A DNA stretch of 64,000 nt from Sambucus nigra. Its lineage: Eukaryota; Streptophyta; Magnoliopsida; Dipsacales; Adoxaceae. Shown here piece by piece: positions 12,021 to 22,550 of the stretch (the stretch's first letter is position 1; each line of letters begins with the position of its first letter). Position numbers and translations under genes: made by a program. Location: the NCBI GenBank assembly GCA_949130495.1, contig OX422216.1, positions 101,687,967-101,751,966 of the forward strand, written 5' to 3'. The notes under the pieces are model-generated. The model did not search any database. It was not told the origin of the DNA and saw only the letters and a list, made by a program, of their open reading frames with translations.

Positions 12021-12535
12021 CTATCCCTTCCCCTTCCCCTTCCGCTTAACATTAAAGTGATCCACGAATAAAGTGCTAAGTTCATTCAAGGATGTGATGG
12101 CTTGTTGTATCAATGCCTTCCCGAACCGTTTAGGGCTGGTGTAAAGGCTTAATCGGGGACATCTTGGAGGCTCGTCATTGTTGAATGTTGTTAATGGAAT
12201 CTTTCGTCCCACCATTGCTTTCAAGGGTAAAGAGTTTAAGCTTACTACAAATGTGCATAGTCTATGAGAAAGGTGACTCAAGACCATAACATTAGAGCAT
12301 ATATGTTCCCAGTCTAGATCCTTTCTCTTTGATAATGTCTCCAATTTGATTTTGCATCTCTTTGCAAAGCCTTTCTTGCCTATCATCTTTAGCTAGCCTG
12401 CGAAAGGTATTTGATTGGTTGTATGGGAAGGTAAACCTGTCTCGAATAACGTGAGTACAAGTGAACTCAGGTTGTGTTCGAGGATGGTTCTCTTGCGCGA
12501 ATGGAGCCCTTGAAGGACGGGAGCGTCTGATAGCA
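12021..12535 (-). pseudogene. Gag fragment of the Tat-like remnant
   Basis: Two overlapping minus-strand frames (12292-12573 and 12021-12386) show GKALIQQAITSLNELSTLFV followed by DHFN, corresponding to the gag helix where W..L....I.S...L...F..QF is usual. The upstream frame has an RRSRPSRAPFAQENHPRT-type basic, proline-rich segment. The frame change near 12300-12380 is a frameshift. Recognition rests mainly on position and on this one motif. Confidence 0.45.
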
Positions 12536-14303
12536 TGGTTCAAAGTCTCGGTATCGGTCCTGGTATCGGACACTCGATTTTCAACTCAGTCGCGATATCG
12601 AGCGCGGTATCGAGCGACACGCAAAGATACGCTATTTAGAGAGTGCGAAAAATTTCGAAAAAAATATCAATAATTTAAAAAAAAAAATAAGATTAACACA
12701 ATGTGGACCAATCAGATACGTTCAAAATCATCATTTAATATGTATTGCATTGTACAATTGGTTATACTGAAGCGCAGCAAATTCGTCGGATTCAATATTA
12801 CATAATAAACGAACATTAATATTAAAAAATAATCTAATAACACATAGAACTTGTTAAGAAAATTACATTGGAGATTAATAGAAATGAGTACAAATTTCAA
12901 ACATTTTTTAGAAATTCTTAACATTTTTTTAAGAATCCTAAACATTATTAGTACAAAACATTATTTCTAGGAATTTTTTGGAATTCTGAACATTTTTTAA
13001 GAATTCTAAAGATTAATTGTATAAAACATTATTTTTGATGAATTTTTAGAAATTTCAAACATTTTTTAAAGAATTTTTTAGAAATTATTTGTACAAAAGA
13101 TTATTTTTAAGATTTTTTTTCGAAATTATAAACATTTTTTAAAGGATTCTGAGCATTTTTTTTGTACAAAACATTAGTTTTAGGAAATTTTTAGAATATC
13201 TAAACATTTTTTTTAAGAATTCTAAACATTATTCGAACGAAACATTATTTCTAGGAATTTTTAGAAATTCTAACCATTATTTTTAAGAATTATAAACATT
13301 TTTTGTACAAAACATTATTTCTAGGAATTTTTAGAAATTCTAAACATTTTTTTGTACAAAACATTAGTTTTAGGAAATTTTTAGAAATTTCTCAACATAT
13401 TTTTATTAGGATTCCAAACATTATTTGTACAAAATATTTTATTCTTACATGTTTTGCACAAATGTTCATTAATTAACGCATTTATTAAAATTTAAACATT
13501 TTTTGTACAAATGTTCATTAATTAATGCATTTATTAAAATTAAAAAAACAAGTGTTCAAGTTTTTTTTACAAAACCTTTCAGTTTTTTATCAAAACAGTT
13601 TTCTTTTAAAAACAAGTTGTACAAAATAATATTGTAATTTTTATTTGTACAAAACAATGATAAGAAAAAAGGTTTTTAAGAACTATTGGCAAGATATTAC
13701 AAAATAATTATTTGCACAAAACAATGATGGATTTTTTTCTTAAAAAAAGTGGTGGCATTTAAACACCCAGGTGGGTTCTTACAAAGAGAGGAAAAAAACT
13801 CTCAGAAAGAGACAAAAAAGCAGGGTGCACTTATCCTTTTAAACACTAAACAAGACCAAGAGGGTTTCTTTCTTTAAAAAAAAGTGGCGTGGTCACGTGG
13901 GTTCAAACAAAAAAAAGGATGAGATTTCTTTGACCGAAAAGGGTTTCGTACACCTAAACCCGAAATAAAAGACGCTACTCCCAACAAGAAGAAAAGCAAG
14001 AAAGCCCATCGCCGATTAAGAAGAATGAGGCGAGAGAGGTTTACCGATTAAGAAAAAAGCAGAAGACAACTGTGCACATATCAGGTCCCTTCTTCCCCCT
14101 ACTTATTTTTTTTGGGCAATAAATATAATCTCGCCCGATATCTCGTCCAATTTTTTGTCTCGGGACGATATATTGGGTAATATCTCAGGATCGCCGATAT
14201 CAAGCGATATTTTACTGATTCAATATTTTTTTTGAATCGCAATGCAGAATCGGAACGGTGCCCTCCGATACCGAGTCAACTCGACCGATACTTGTCTAGT
14301 TCA
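12536..14303. mobile_element. Non-autonomous DNA transposon of about 1.8 kb with GGTATCGG-type ends and AT-rich core
   Basis: The left end (12536 on) has TCTCGGTATCGGTC then CCTGGTATCGGACAC; the right end, read in reverse, has CAAGTATCGGTCGAG then GACTCGGTATCGGAGG, so the ends are imperfect inverted repeats built from TATCGG words. GATATCG words continue inwards on both sides (12585-12640 and 14110-14210). The core is an AT-rich tandem array and poly-A/T-flecked DNA with no coding capacity. It splits gag-like sequence. I could not find a convincing target duplication, so exact ends and superfamily (hAT or Mutator) are open. Confidence 0.45.
12890..13440. repeat. AT-rich tandem array, irregular units of 50-75 bp, about 8 copies
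   Basis: A unit built from GTACAAAACATTATTTCTAGG, AATTTTTAGAAATTCTAAAC and ATTTTTTAAGAATTC recurs with anchors near 12950, 13019, 13090, 13160, 13235, 13302, 13354 and 13424. Unit length varies from about 52 to 75 bp. A different short repeat, ACAAATGTTCATTAATTAA, follows twice at 13458-13545. Confidence 0.75.
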
Positions 14304-14416
14304 CTAATGTGCTAGGGGTCCTTCCAACACAACTACACTCTCCACAATGTCTTTAGCTAGAACTAGAGGGAATTCTCCAATGGAAGGTGGACCGGAGGTC
14401 GAGCCAAGAGCTCAGC

Positions 14417-14875
14417 TAGACCTGTAAACGAATCGGATTCGGACCGGATAAGGCAAATCCGAATCCATATCCGTTTATGTTAAACGGATTCGGATCCGAT
14501 CCGATTATCCGTTTATGTTAAATTTGATTTGCAACATTTTTATTTTCAACTCTTATTTCATATATTTATTTTTCAAATGTTCCAAAAAAACAGATAATGA
14601 AATAAAGAACCATTATAATATATATTTTAAAATATATACTTCAAATATTATTCAATACAATATATATTAATTAAAAATATTATATATATATATATTAAAA
14701 ATATTAATCGGATCGGATTATTAACGGATAGGAGTATATGAATCCAATTTCGCTCCATTTAATAAACAGGTAATCGGGTAATCGGATAATCGGATTTTAG
14801 GCATGACCCATATCCGCTTAAATGGATCGGATTCGAATTCGGATTTGGATAAAATCCGATCCATTGACAGCCCTA
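14417..14875. mobile_element. hAT-type MITE, 459 bp, perfect 8-bp TSD
   Basis: The left end TAGACCTGTAAACGAATCGG pairs with the reverse of the right end TAGGGCTGTCAATGGATCGG. The element is bracketed by AGCTCAGC at 14409-14416 and 14876-14883. The interior near both ends is made of CGGATCCGATCCGATTATCC-like words and the centre is AT-rich. No coding capacity. Confidence 0.85.
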
Positions 14876-14890
14876 AGCTCAGCCAACTGA

Positions 14891-15684
14891 CTATGAAGCA
14901 CGGACACTCTCTCGGAGGCAACGAATCTGGTTTGACACGAGACACGCTCGGACATGCTCCGGACACGCATGTCCAAATCTGTCCCAGAGTATCCCACTTT
15001 TTTTTTAAGTCGAACACGTATGTGGGGCACGCTCGAGGTATTTTTTTTGTATTTCAAAACCTTAAAATGGGATCAAACTCAAAAACCTAGTTTGTACCAG
15101 AAAAATTACCTCAGGCAGCCACAAAGAAAAAGAGAAACTGCAGCACAGCACAGCAAAGAAAAAGAAAAAGAGAAATTGCAGCCACAAAGTAACCACGTGA
15201 AAAGGAGAAAAGAAAAAGAAGAGGTGAAAAAAGAAGTAAAAAGGAACAAAAAAAGGAGGTTGTATTTGTAAAAAAAAGCTGTAGCACATCTACTCTGTTA
15301 GCTTACAGTGTTGTCTTTTCATGAGCCAGAACATCAGTTGTAAGAACATTACGTACTGTGTTAACTGTCAAGATGCTTTGAGCAATGTCATTTACTCACG
15401 TGTGACAAAATTTTAGAAGTTAAGATTAATTAGGAAGTAATATTTTTATAAACTAAAAACTATAAAGATATTTGTAACTAAAGAAACAAACATCAATTAT
15501 TACTAGTAAAGAATGCTCTAATAATGTATTTTATGGAAAAAAATTGTTTTATTTCTTTTATAGATATTTAAATATATATTATATATTATACGTATCCTAG
15601 CGTGTCGTATCCTAGTTTTTAGAAAAATTACGTATCGCGTGTCGTGTCGAAACACGTATTGCATGTCGAATCCGTGCTTCATAA
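14891..15684. mobile_element. Non-autonomous DNA transposon, 794 bp, perfect 8-bp TSD
   Basis: Ends are CTATGAAGCACGGA and, in reverse complement, TTATGAAGCACGGA. CCAACTGA flanks it at 14883-14890 and 15685-15692. Subterminal DNA is rich in GACACG/CGTGTC words in both orientations. An internal purine-rich tract (about 15118-15265) contains a repeated AAGAAAAAGAGAAA(C/T)TGCAG. No coding capacity. The 8-bp duplication favours hAT; CGTGTC subterminal words are also seen in some Mutator relatives. Confidence 0.8.
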
Positions 15685-16137
15685 CCAACTGAGCTCGAAA
15701 TCGTGCTCGGTTCCGAAGCACGTAGTCACATATTCGAAAACATCTCCTACGGATCTGTTTCAAGGGACAGGTGGTCAAACCCACTTTCGGAAGTCGAAAT
15801 GAGAAAGTATCAAGTCTTTCCCACATATTGCACCACCTAATGAAGCCAAAATCTGTGAGACCTAGTCTTCACCTAAATGGGTGTGTTGATTGGTTCAATT
15901 GTAGAATCGAAAATATAAATATAGACATAAGGATTTACGTGCCATGATAAAAATGGGCCTCCCAACTTCCACTCCATAACGTCCCCCACTCCCTCACAAA
16001 TGTGGAATCCCTCGTTCAAATTGAGCTAAGGAAGAAAATTTCTCAATTTCATCATCCTTAAGGTTCCTTTAAAACAAAGATGATACCCAAGTGTGTCATT
16101 GGATTAGGAATATAAAGAGCCAATGTGTTGACCCTTT
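15685..16137. other. Flank of the Tat-like remnant and spacer
   Basis: Continues the sequence interrupted by the two preceding insertions; in reverse it encodes RNRARFRAQL then a stop-rich stretch. Nothing else recognised. Confidence 0.3.
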
Positions 16138-17150
16138 TTAAATGAGATCCGATACTAATTGAGGAAAATGTTTTTGAAAGACTCCCCCACCCCTCCACAC
16201 ATCCTCCCAAAATTTAATAGAAGACTCATCCCTTACCTTAAAGGCAGCACAATGAAAGAAAGAGGCCTCTAGAAATGAAGGCCAATTCTGGACGTCTTCT
16301 TCATAGCTATTCGAGTCCACCCCATTCTCAAGAAATCCACTGTGGAATACGAAAGAGATTCTTTTTTCCAAAAGGAACCGCCACCACCACTTACCAAAAA
16401 GAGATTTATTCTTAACTAACAAATTACATATACCCAACCTCACATGTTCTTTATCTTTGAAAACACGTTACCAATTTTAGAGGCGATTATTTCTTTTACA
16501 AGACCATAAAAAATTCTCATTCTTTTCTCGATTACTTTAGCAACCTAATCTATGACTCCAAAGATCGAAGAAAGCAAATAGGTAAACGATTAAAAATGCT
16601 CTAATAAGATTTAGTCTAATTTCCTTAAATACTACTCTTTTTCAGCCCATCTAACCTCAAAACTAAAAGGGATTCCCCCACAATGGGAGGCCACGATACT
16701 CATTAACCACTCCCCAACTTCACATCCCACCACTCTCGCTTTCTTCTCGAGCCAACTATCATTCATGCTTGTAATCACACTTTTCCCAAGATTAATCTTT
16801 CGACCGTAAACCCAATCAAAAAACTATTATTAATAACAAGTTTTCAAGGTTATTTCTCTACCCGACACAAAAAATACAGTATCATCCACAAGTGAAGATT
16901 GGACACTTCAATTCTATCCTTGCTCACTTTAAAGGTGGGACACCTCAACACCTCTCTTTGAAACTCTATCAACCATTTCATTAAGCACATCAACCATTAA
17001 TGTTAACAGAGATGATGATACGAGATCTCCTTATGTACTGTTGACAAAACTGTCAGCCGATCCCAAACAACCCCTAACCCACCTTCTCCACCATTCCCGA
17101 AATCCTTTCCTCTCAAAAGCATTTCACACAACCAATCACCACCTTCTCAT
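16138..17150 (-). pseudogene. L1-type LINE remnant (RT C-terminal region)
   Basis: In the minus-strand frame at 16138-16443, RLGICNLLVKNKSLFGKWWW followed by RF and later SSIKFWEDVWRGGG are the hallmark post-RT motifs of plant L1 elements (usual forms G...L...N.ALL.KW.WR and G....FW.D.W.G). Upstream on the same strand (about 16800-16640) the text GRKINLGKSVITSMN and VVGCEVGEWLMSIVASH matches the SGL.INL.KS and LGCK.G..P..YLGLP region, with stops between. It is older and more damaged than the LINE at 60.1-62.8 kb. Confidence 0.7.
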
Positions 17151-18480
17151 TCATACTTATATATAACTAAATCCAACACACTAAAACTAAATAAAATATG
17201 ATAGTTACATTGTGGAAGCTCAAGGGATTACATGAGTTAAATATTGCCATATAAAGAGAATAAGAGAATATTTTCACTCTTTACATCAAATATTCCCCAC
17301 CGTTCTCCAAACAAGCAATACAAATCCTTCAAAGTCAAAAGAATAACATCTCCCAACAATGCATGACCACCGATACCCGTGAACATGATATTGTTTGTAA
17401 GTGTCTACACTAAAATAACATTACACAAATGTTACAAGAGAAAGTAAAGAGTTAACAGCCTTAATCAACTGTCTAGAACTCCTTTTGCATGAGATGTGCA
17501 CGTTTGATAGGGATAACCCAACTAGAACCGAATCGAAAAGGGTAAATATAAAAAGAGAAGAGGCAAGAAGAAATAAGGATGAGAAGCCGCGTACAAAAGA
17601 GGGTATGGAAGGAAGGTGAAGGGAGGCAAGAAGGGAATGGTACAGCGAAAAACGGCAAAACTTGCTAGAAAAGAGAACATACGGGACAAAGAAAATCATC
17701 GGAGACGAAGATTAAAAAAAATAGGGAAAAGAAACGACAAGCAAGGTTGAGAAGAGAGAGACGGCGAGTTGAGTTTTAGGGAATGTAGAAAGAAGCTAAT
17801 GCTTTATTTTTTAAATTGATATTCAATATCAACATCAAGTATAAGGTTGTTTTCAATACTGAAAGTTAGAACTTATATTTCATAAAACCTCATTCTACTA
17901 AGACTAGAAAGCTTAATTAAAATATCTAATTTAAGATAAATACTAATATATCTTAACAATCCTATTATTCTCAAATACATCTTCATCCAATTCCTACTCG
18001 TTCACCATCATAACCCTAATCTTCCTTCAAGACCTAGAATTTGGGATAATTGGACGAAGACTTGGGCCGATTTACATTAAGCCGAGGGAGAAGTTTTGTA
18101 AAATTCTAATAATGTATTAAAGTTTTGGGACGGTATGTGTATATTTTTATAGAAAAGTTAGTAGTGCATTATATCCAAACTTCAAGATAAAAGTAGATAT
18201 AAATAAATATATATATATATATATATATAGGCAAACTTTTAGTTACCATAATCTTATTCCTTCACTTTTCTGCCTCCCTCGTCTCACTCCCTACCGATAT
18301 GTACAGTCCCCGCTCTAGCAGAAATATAGTTCAATTTTGTCCCTACTCCGGCACAGACTATTGCTAGGTTTTGTACATGGACTTGTGTCTGGTTCTATTC
18401 TCTCTCGCCCGCCACAGGTATATGATCCAAAATGTGTAGATTATTTGTGTTCTATACTTTTTGTGCTCTTACGCTGTGCC
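17151..18480. other. Non-coding, no gene recognised
   Basis: 17421-17699 is an open but featureless minus-strand frame. An AT microsatellite lies at about 18207-18229. 18331-18480 leads into the minisatellite. Confidence 0.35.
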
Positions 18481-18760
18481 CTCTTATATACTGTTCGTGT
18501 TCTTCCACTCACAATGTGCTCTCTTACATACTTTTGGTGTTCTTCCACTCACAATGTGCTCTCTTACATACTTTCCGTGTTCTTCCACACACACAGGGTA
18601 CCCTCTTATATACTTTCCCTGTTCTTCTGTGCCATCTTGTATACTTTTTCTTGTTCTTCCACTCTCTTATATCCCACACTGTCTTCTTACATGCCTTTTT
18701 ATGTTCTTCCACTGCGCCTTCTTACATACCTTTTCATGTTCTGGTACTGTGCCCCTGTTC
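18481..18760. repeat. 40-bp minisatellite, about 7 diverging units
   Basis: CTCTTATATACTGTTCGTGT starts the first unit at 18481; CTCTTACATACTTT starts units at 18521 and 18561 and CTCTTATATACTTT one at 18603, each carrying GTGTTCTTCCACTCACAATG or a decayed form. Later units are 38-46 bp. Several long overlapping open frames on both strands (18337-18857) are by-products of this array. It lies 400-700 bp past the stop codon of the presenilin gene. Confidence 0.85.
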
Positions 18761-19173
18761 CTTATTCATAAAAGGAATTTACATGAGTGAACCATATACA
18801 TCCATACAGATAACATTGTGGGATAATTTTTCTATTATTTTAACTTTTGTACCCTGATACAGTTTTTGTTAGTAGTATTTGTCAAAAGACATGGGAAACA
18901 GCATTTAAATCACTACATATCTGTTAAGGTTAATGGTGAATGTAAACACATGGGAAACACTGCATTACAAATCAGTAGTAAAAATCAATGGTAAACCAAC
19001 CTTAAAAGCCTGAGAAGTTTAGATTCCAAAGCAAACACAAAATGATGCCCAAGTTGCAGCTGGAATCATAAGAATGTTACACGAGCTCCAAGGAGATGTG
19101 CAGTTTAGTAACAAATATTTTCGTATAGATAAGCCAATACTCCGAAGTCATCCATATTAGCCCCAAAAGGAGG
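18761..19173 (-). other. Probable 3' UTR and downstream flank of the presenilin gene
   Basis: AT-rich, non-coding on both strands. It contains two similar segments (CATGGGAAACAGCATTT near 18891 and CATGGGAAACACTGCATTA near 18950). I could not fix a polyadenylation site. Confidence 0.35.
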
Positions 19174-20385
19174 TTAAAACATGATAAAATTTGTGGAAGT
19201 CCCAACAACAAAAGGTTCCATTAATAAGCGAGTTAAGAAGTAAAACATGATGCCGAGCGCAATAGAAATAGGGAGAGCAGGCAGAGCATGACGACAGACT
19301 GCCAACAAAATAAGAGTGCAAGCGAGACCGGATATAATGGCAAGGTAACATGCATACACTGTCATCAAATCATACATTGCAGCTCTACCCACAAGAACAC
19401 TATAGAAAACAAAGTCCCCTAGACCAAGCTTGATACCTGGACTTGCGGTTTCTGCTTGTGGTTGTGGAGCTTCCTCCCTCCTCAACTGTTGTGTGTCATT
19501 CCCCAAACCCAACATTTGAACAAGAGGAGACATTTCAGAGTCCCTGGGCAAACTAGGCACCAACGGAGACGTCTCGTCCTGGTCCTGGTGGTCTATGTCA
19601 ATGTCATGATTTTGATCTTGAATGTTCCTGGGAGCGGGCTGAAGCTCAATATGAGAATGAGAATGGGCCATGCCAACCAAAAGGCCCAAAGTTGAATTCC
19701 TGGAAATGGTTGGGCGAGCTTCATATACGAGAGCTGGAAGGTCATCATCTCGATTGGATGCTAATTGGACCAAAATCTTAAGAGGGCCACCGGGTGCCAA
19801 AACTGCTACTAAATCATATAGGGCCAATGCGAGGAGCAAAGCCCAAGTAGTCCATTCAGGCAACTTGGTAAACCAAGCGGCCACGATTATGCCCAAACAA
19901 ACCGTGTAGGCTTGCCTCAACAATATGGGCACTGCACCTGAAAACACGGACAGCATACCGACGAGCGTGAAATTAAAAAGCAGGAGAAAACAAGTGATGG
20001 AGTCGATGGGTATTGAGAATTTCTGGATGATGGACAGAAAAATGGGGCCGCCCATTGCTCCGAAGACGAAGAAAGCGGACAAGCGCATGTAGTTCTTCAA
20101 GAAATTGGTGAAGTTGTAGTAGTAAAGGAGGACGAGGAGGAAAGTCACGGCGGCAATCAGGATAACGAAGACGAGGGCGTTCAGGAGGGACCCTTCCAGC
20201 TTCTGAGTGGCGGAGTCGGAGGGACTCTCCAGGTACACCAGGTTAGCTGCGGTGCGGATTGACTCGCTGCTGCTGCTGCTGCTGAGGGCGTATACCAAAA
20301 GAACCACTAAGACCATGCAGATTGAAACTGGGGACATCACGCCAATGATTTCCACTCCGATTGACTCCAGAATGCTTCCCTCCAT
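19174..20385 (-). CDS. Presenilin-like protein (gamma-secretase catalytic subunit family)
   Basis: A 403-residue single-exon protein with hydrophobic segments throughout. Presenilins are intramembrane aspartyl proteases of the GxGD type, acting in endomembranes. The two catalytic aspartates are present: D191 in the YD motif (ALALYDLVAVLAPGG) and D324 in the GLGD motif (GIKLGLGDFVFYSVLVGRAA). The PAL motif follows at 369-371 (HALPALPIS). Residues 212-318 form the hydrophilic loop between the two halves, rich in H, D, Q and P. Family features at the N terminus (SILESIGVEIIGVM) support the chosen start; no upstream in-frame ATG is better. Plant presenilins are intronless and about 400-450 residues long, so this copy looks complete. 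It is the only intact host gene in the window. Paralogue not assigned. Confidence 0.96.
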   Translation of the reverse strand: MEGSILESIGVEIIGVMSPVSICMVLVVLLVYALSSSSSSESIRTAANLVYLESPSDSATQKLEGSLLNALVFVILIAAVTFLLVLLYYYNFTNFLKNYMRLSAFFVFGAMGGPIFLSIIQKFSIPIDSITCFLLLFNFTLVGMLSVFSGAVPILLRQAYTVCLGIIVAAWFTKLPEWTTWALLLALALYDLVAVLAPGGPLKILVQLASNRDDDLPALVYEARPTISRNSTLGLLVGMAHSHSHIELQPAPRNIQDQNHDIDIDHQDQDETSPLVPSLPRDSEMSPLVQMLGLGNDTQQLRREEAPQPQAETASPGIKLGLGDFVFYSVLVGRAAMYDLMTVYACYLAIISGLACTLILLAVCRHALPALPISIALGIMFYFLTRLLMEPFVVGTSTNFIMF

Positions 20386-20718
20386 TTGATGCTCTTTTAG
20401 GGCTTATCGTTTGGTCGGACTCAATACATTATCAATCAATAAAATGCATATATTATCACTCAATACATTATTATTATTATGTCCATCACAATCACGATTG
20501 GAGTGTTTTATAAAAGTAAACCCTCCCTACACAACCAACCGTACGTAACGCGTTTTCTCCATTTTTGCCCGTTAAATGAAGACAACTGAGTATCCCCCAC
20601 CCCACCGCACCCGAACTAGGTACATTTATTTAACCAACATCTCAACCTCAACTCACTTCATCAGGGTATTCTTTGTTTTTCGTTCGAACCAATCAGACTT
20701 AAAATACAAACAAAGAAC

Positions 20719-20719
<1 letters not shown>
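20386..20719 (-). promoter_or_regulatory. Upstream region of the presenilin gene
   Basis: 334 bp of non-coding DNA lie between the start codon and the poly-C tract. Two near-copies of ATACATTAT (20427 and 20461) are seen. No clear TATA box in a convincing position; promoter limits are not definable from the sequence. Confidence 0.35.

Positions 20720-20754
<35 letters not shown>
20720..20754. repeat. Uninterrupted run of 35 C (poly-G on the presenilin sense strand)
   Basis: A pure C homopolymer of 35 bp, flanked by CAAAGAACT and AAAACA, 335 bp upstream of the presenilin start codon. Such a run can form G-quadruplex or i-motif structures; its length should be treated as approximate because homopolymers are error-prone in sequencing. 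Confidence 0.9.
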
Positions 20755-20756
<2 letters not shown>

Positions 20757-21001
20757 AACACTTTTGCTAGACTAGTTGGTCGTCAAGTTTTAATATTTAC
20801 TGGACGTCGATTACTAGCTCATAATTATCTCACCTACGTTACTTCCTTAATCAAAACTATGTATCTCAAGAAAGGTGAAACTAACTATTCCACCAATTTA
20901 CGTCCTATAGATTCTAAACCTAACTCCTTATCATAACAATAACTAAGGGTCTCACACCATTCTTTATGAGAGCGTCGATTAACTAATTACTCCATATTGG
21001 C

Positions 21002-22025
21002 ATGGATTGGCTAGCTATTTATAGGGCCATGATTGATTGTTATAGTAGGAGTATTGTGTTTGTTATACCGAGCCGGGAGATATTTTTAGTGGCGATGCCT
21101 TGTCCTGAGGGAGGCTCGTCCACCCACTTATACTACATAGAGGAGGAAATCTCTAAGGGGATAGTTATTACTCTAAATTCGATTCTCGTTGTTTGTGAGT
21201 TCGCCGATGTGTTCTAGGAGATATCGGGATTACCACCTAGCAGAGAGATAGAGTTTGTGATAGACTTAGTAACGGCCACTCAGCTGATAGCACGTGCACC
21301 TTACCGAAGGGCTCCTATGGAGATGAGGGCGCTACAGGATCAGATCGAGCAGCTTTTGGGGCACAGTTTCATCCGTAAGAGTACCTCGCCTTGGGGTGCT
21401 CTGGTGCTGTTTGTGAAGAAGAGAGATGGATCGCCAAGACTGTGTGTTGATTACCTGGAGTTGAAAAAAGTCAAAATACGAAATAAATATCCGTTGTCCC
21501 GAGTTGATGACTCATTTGATCAGTTGAAAGGAGCGGCCTACTTCTTTAAGATAGATTTGAGGTCAGGGTACCACCAGCTGCGTATCGGGAGCAGGGTGTG
21601 TCTAAGACTGTCTTTCTGACGAGATATGGGTCCTATGAATTCAGGGTTAAGTCATTCGAGCTAACCAACGTGCCAGTTGTGTTCATGGACTTGATGAATA
21701 GGGTGTTCAGAGAGTTCTTGGATGAGTTTGTCATTGTCTTCATAGATGACATCCTGATTTATTCTCAGACTTAGGATAAGCATGTCGAACATCTGCGTAG
21801 GGTTTTGCAGACATTGCGTGAGCACCAATTGTATGTTAAGTATGAGAAGTGTGGATTCTGGTTGCGTGAGGTACAGTTTTGGGGGCATATAGTATCTGAC
21901 AAGGGGATATCGGTGGATCCGAGCAAAGTGTCAACGGTGAGGGAGTGGGGACAGCCCACGACACCGACAGAGGTGAGCAGTTTCTTAGGGTTAGCCGGAT
22001 ATTACAGGCAATTTTTCGGGGATTT
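21002..22025 (+). pseudogene. Chromovirus protease end and reverse transcriptase
   Basis: MDWLAIYRAMIDCYSRSIVF is the conserved step from protease to RT. A stop follows VCEFADVF, where [17 protein letters not shown] continues. RT motifs are then [48 protein letters not shown] and, after a frameshift near 21590, [17 protein letters not shown] and the catalytic [11 protein letters not shown] (about 21740-21772). A stop after this box and a frameshift around 22030 (after [11 protein letters not shown]) break it again. The catalytic DD pair is intact but the protein cannot be made as one piece. Confidence 0.85.
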
Positions 22026-22550
22026 TAGAAGAATGCGGGTCCATTGACCAACTTGATTCACAAGGCAGCACCGTTTATCTGGGATGACGCTTGTCAGTTG
22101 ACTTTCGATGAGTTGAATGACAAGTTGACTTCAGCACCAGTTCTGGCACTGCCCAGGCCGGGAGTGGAGTACCTAATTCACACCAATGCGTCCCTACAGG
22201 GACTTGGGGGAGTGTTTCAGCAGGAGGATAAGGCTATAGCTTATGCCTCTCGCTAGCTTAAGCCTCGCGAGAGGAATTACCCCACCCACGACTTAGAGTT
22301 AGCGACAATCGTATTTGCACTTTGAATTTGGAGATATTATCCTTTGTGGGAGAAATTTCGCCTGTTCACAGATCATAAGTCACTACAGTACTTATTCACT
22401 CAGAGAGAGTTGAAAATGCATCAGCGCAGGTGGCTTGAATTTGTGAAGGATTATCAGTTCGATATCCAGTATCACCCAGGAAAGGCCAACGTGGTGGCTG
22501 ATGCGTTGAGTCGTTTGTCGATGGGGGAGGTGGCCGAGGTGTGAAAGGTG
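22026..22550 (+). pseudogene. Chromovirus RNase H
   Basis: TNLIHKAAPFIWDDACQLTF leads into RNase H: EYLIHTNASLQGLGGVFQQE, where the first catalytic residue, normally Asp in HTDAS, is Asn (a G to A change). After an in-frame stop following AIAYASR come HDLELATIVFAL (catalytic Glu), another stop, and [18 protein letters not shown] (Asp retained), ending with [14 protein letters not shown]. Two stops plus the Asp to Asn change make it inactive. Confidence 0.85.

Larger units (their letters stand above)
4494..15850 (-). mobile_element. Decayed Ty3/gypsy element of Tat type, fragmented by insertions
   Basis: On the minus strand the order gag (about 12.5-12.0 kb), protease (11.18-10.93 kb), RT (6.4-6.06 kb), RNase H (5.17-4.85 kb), integrase (4.72-4.49 kb) is that of a Ty3/gypsy retrotransposon. 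Spellings such as the DFTDLNK-like RT start, IGKTMQVYIDDILI and the TKWVEAEP integrase motif are typical of the Tat/Retand group. The element is full of stops and frameshifts. The distance between protease and RT (about 4.5 kb) is far too long and contains a hAT MITE at 9012-9410 and tandem repeats, so later insertions split it. I found no LTRs. That all parts come from one insertion is inference from order and strand. Confidence 0.6.

Noticed and set aside
12890..13440. Regularly spaced repeats, considered as CRISPR-like
   Set aside because: Units are AT-rich, irregular in length and have no distinct spacers; the context is a plant nuclear transposon.
12526..14313. Target duplication for the TATCGG-ended element
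   Set aside because: Flanks CTGATAGCA and CTAATGTGC match poorly.
18337..18857. Overlapping open frames of 109-144 codons with Cys/Ser/Phe-rich products
   Set aside because: All three frames are open because of the 40-bp minisatellite; no domain, no conserved start.
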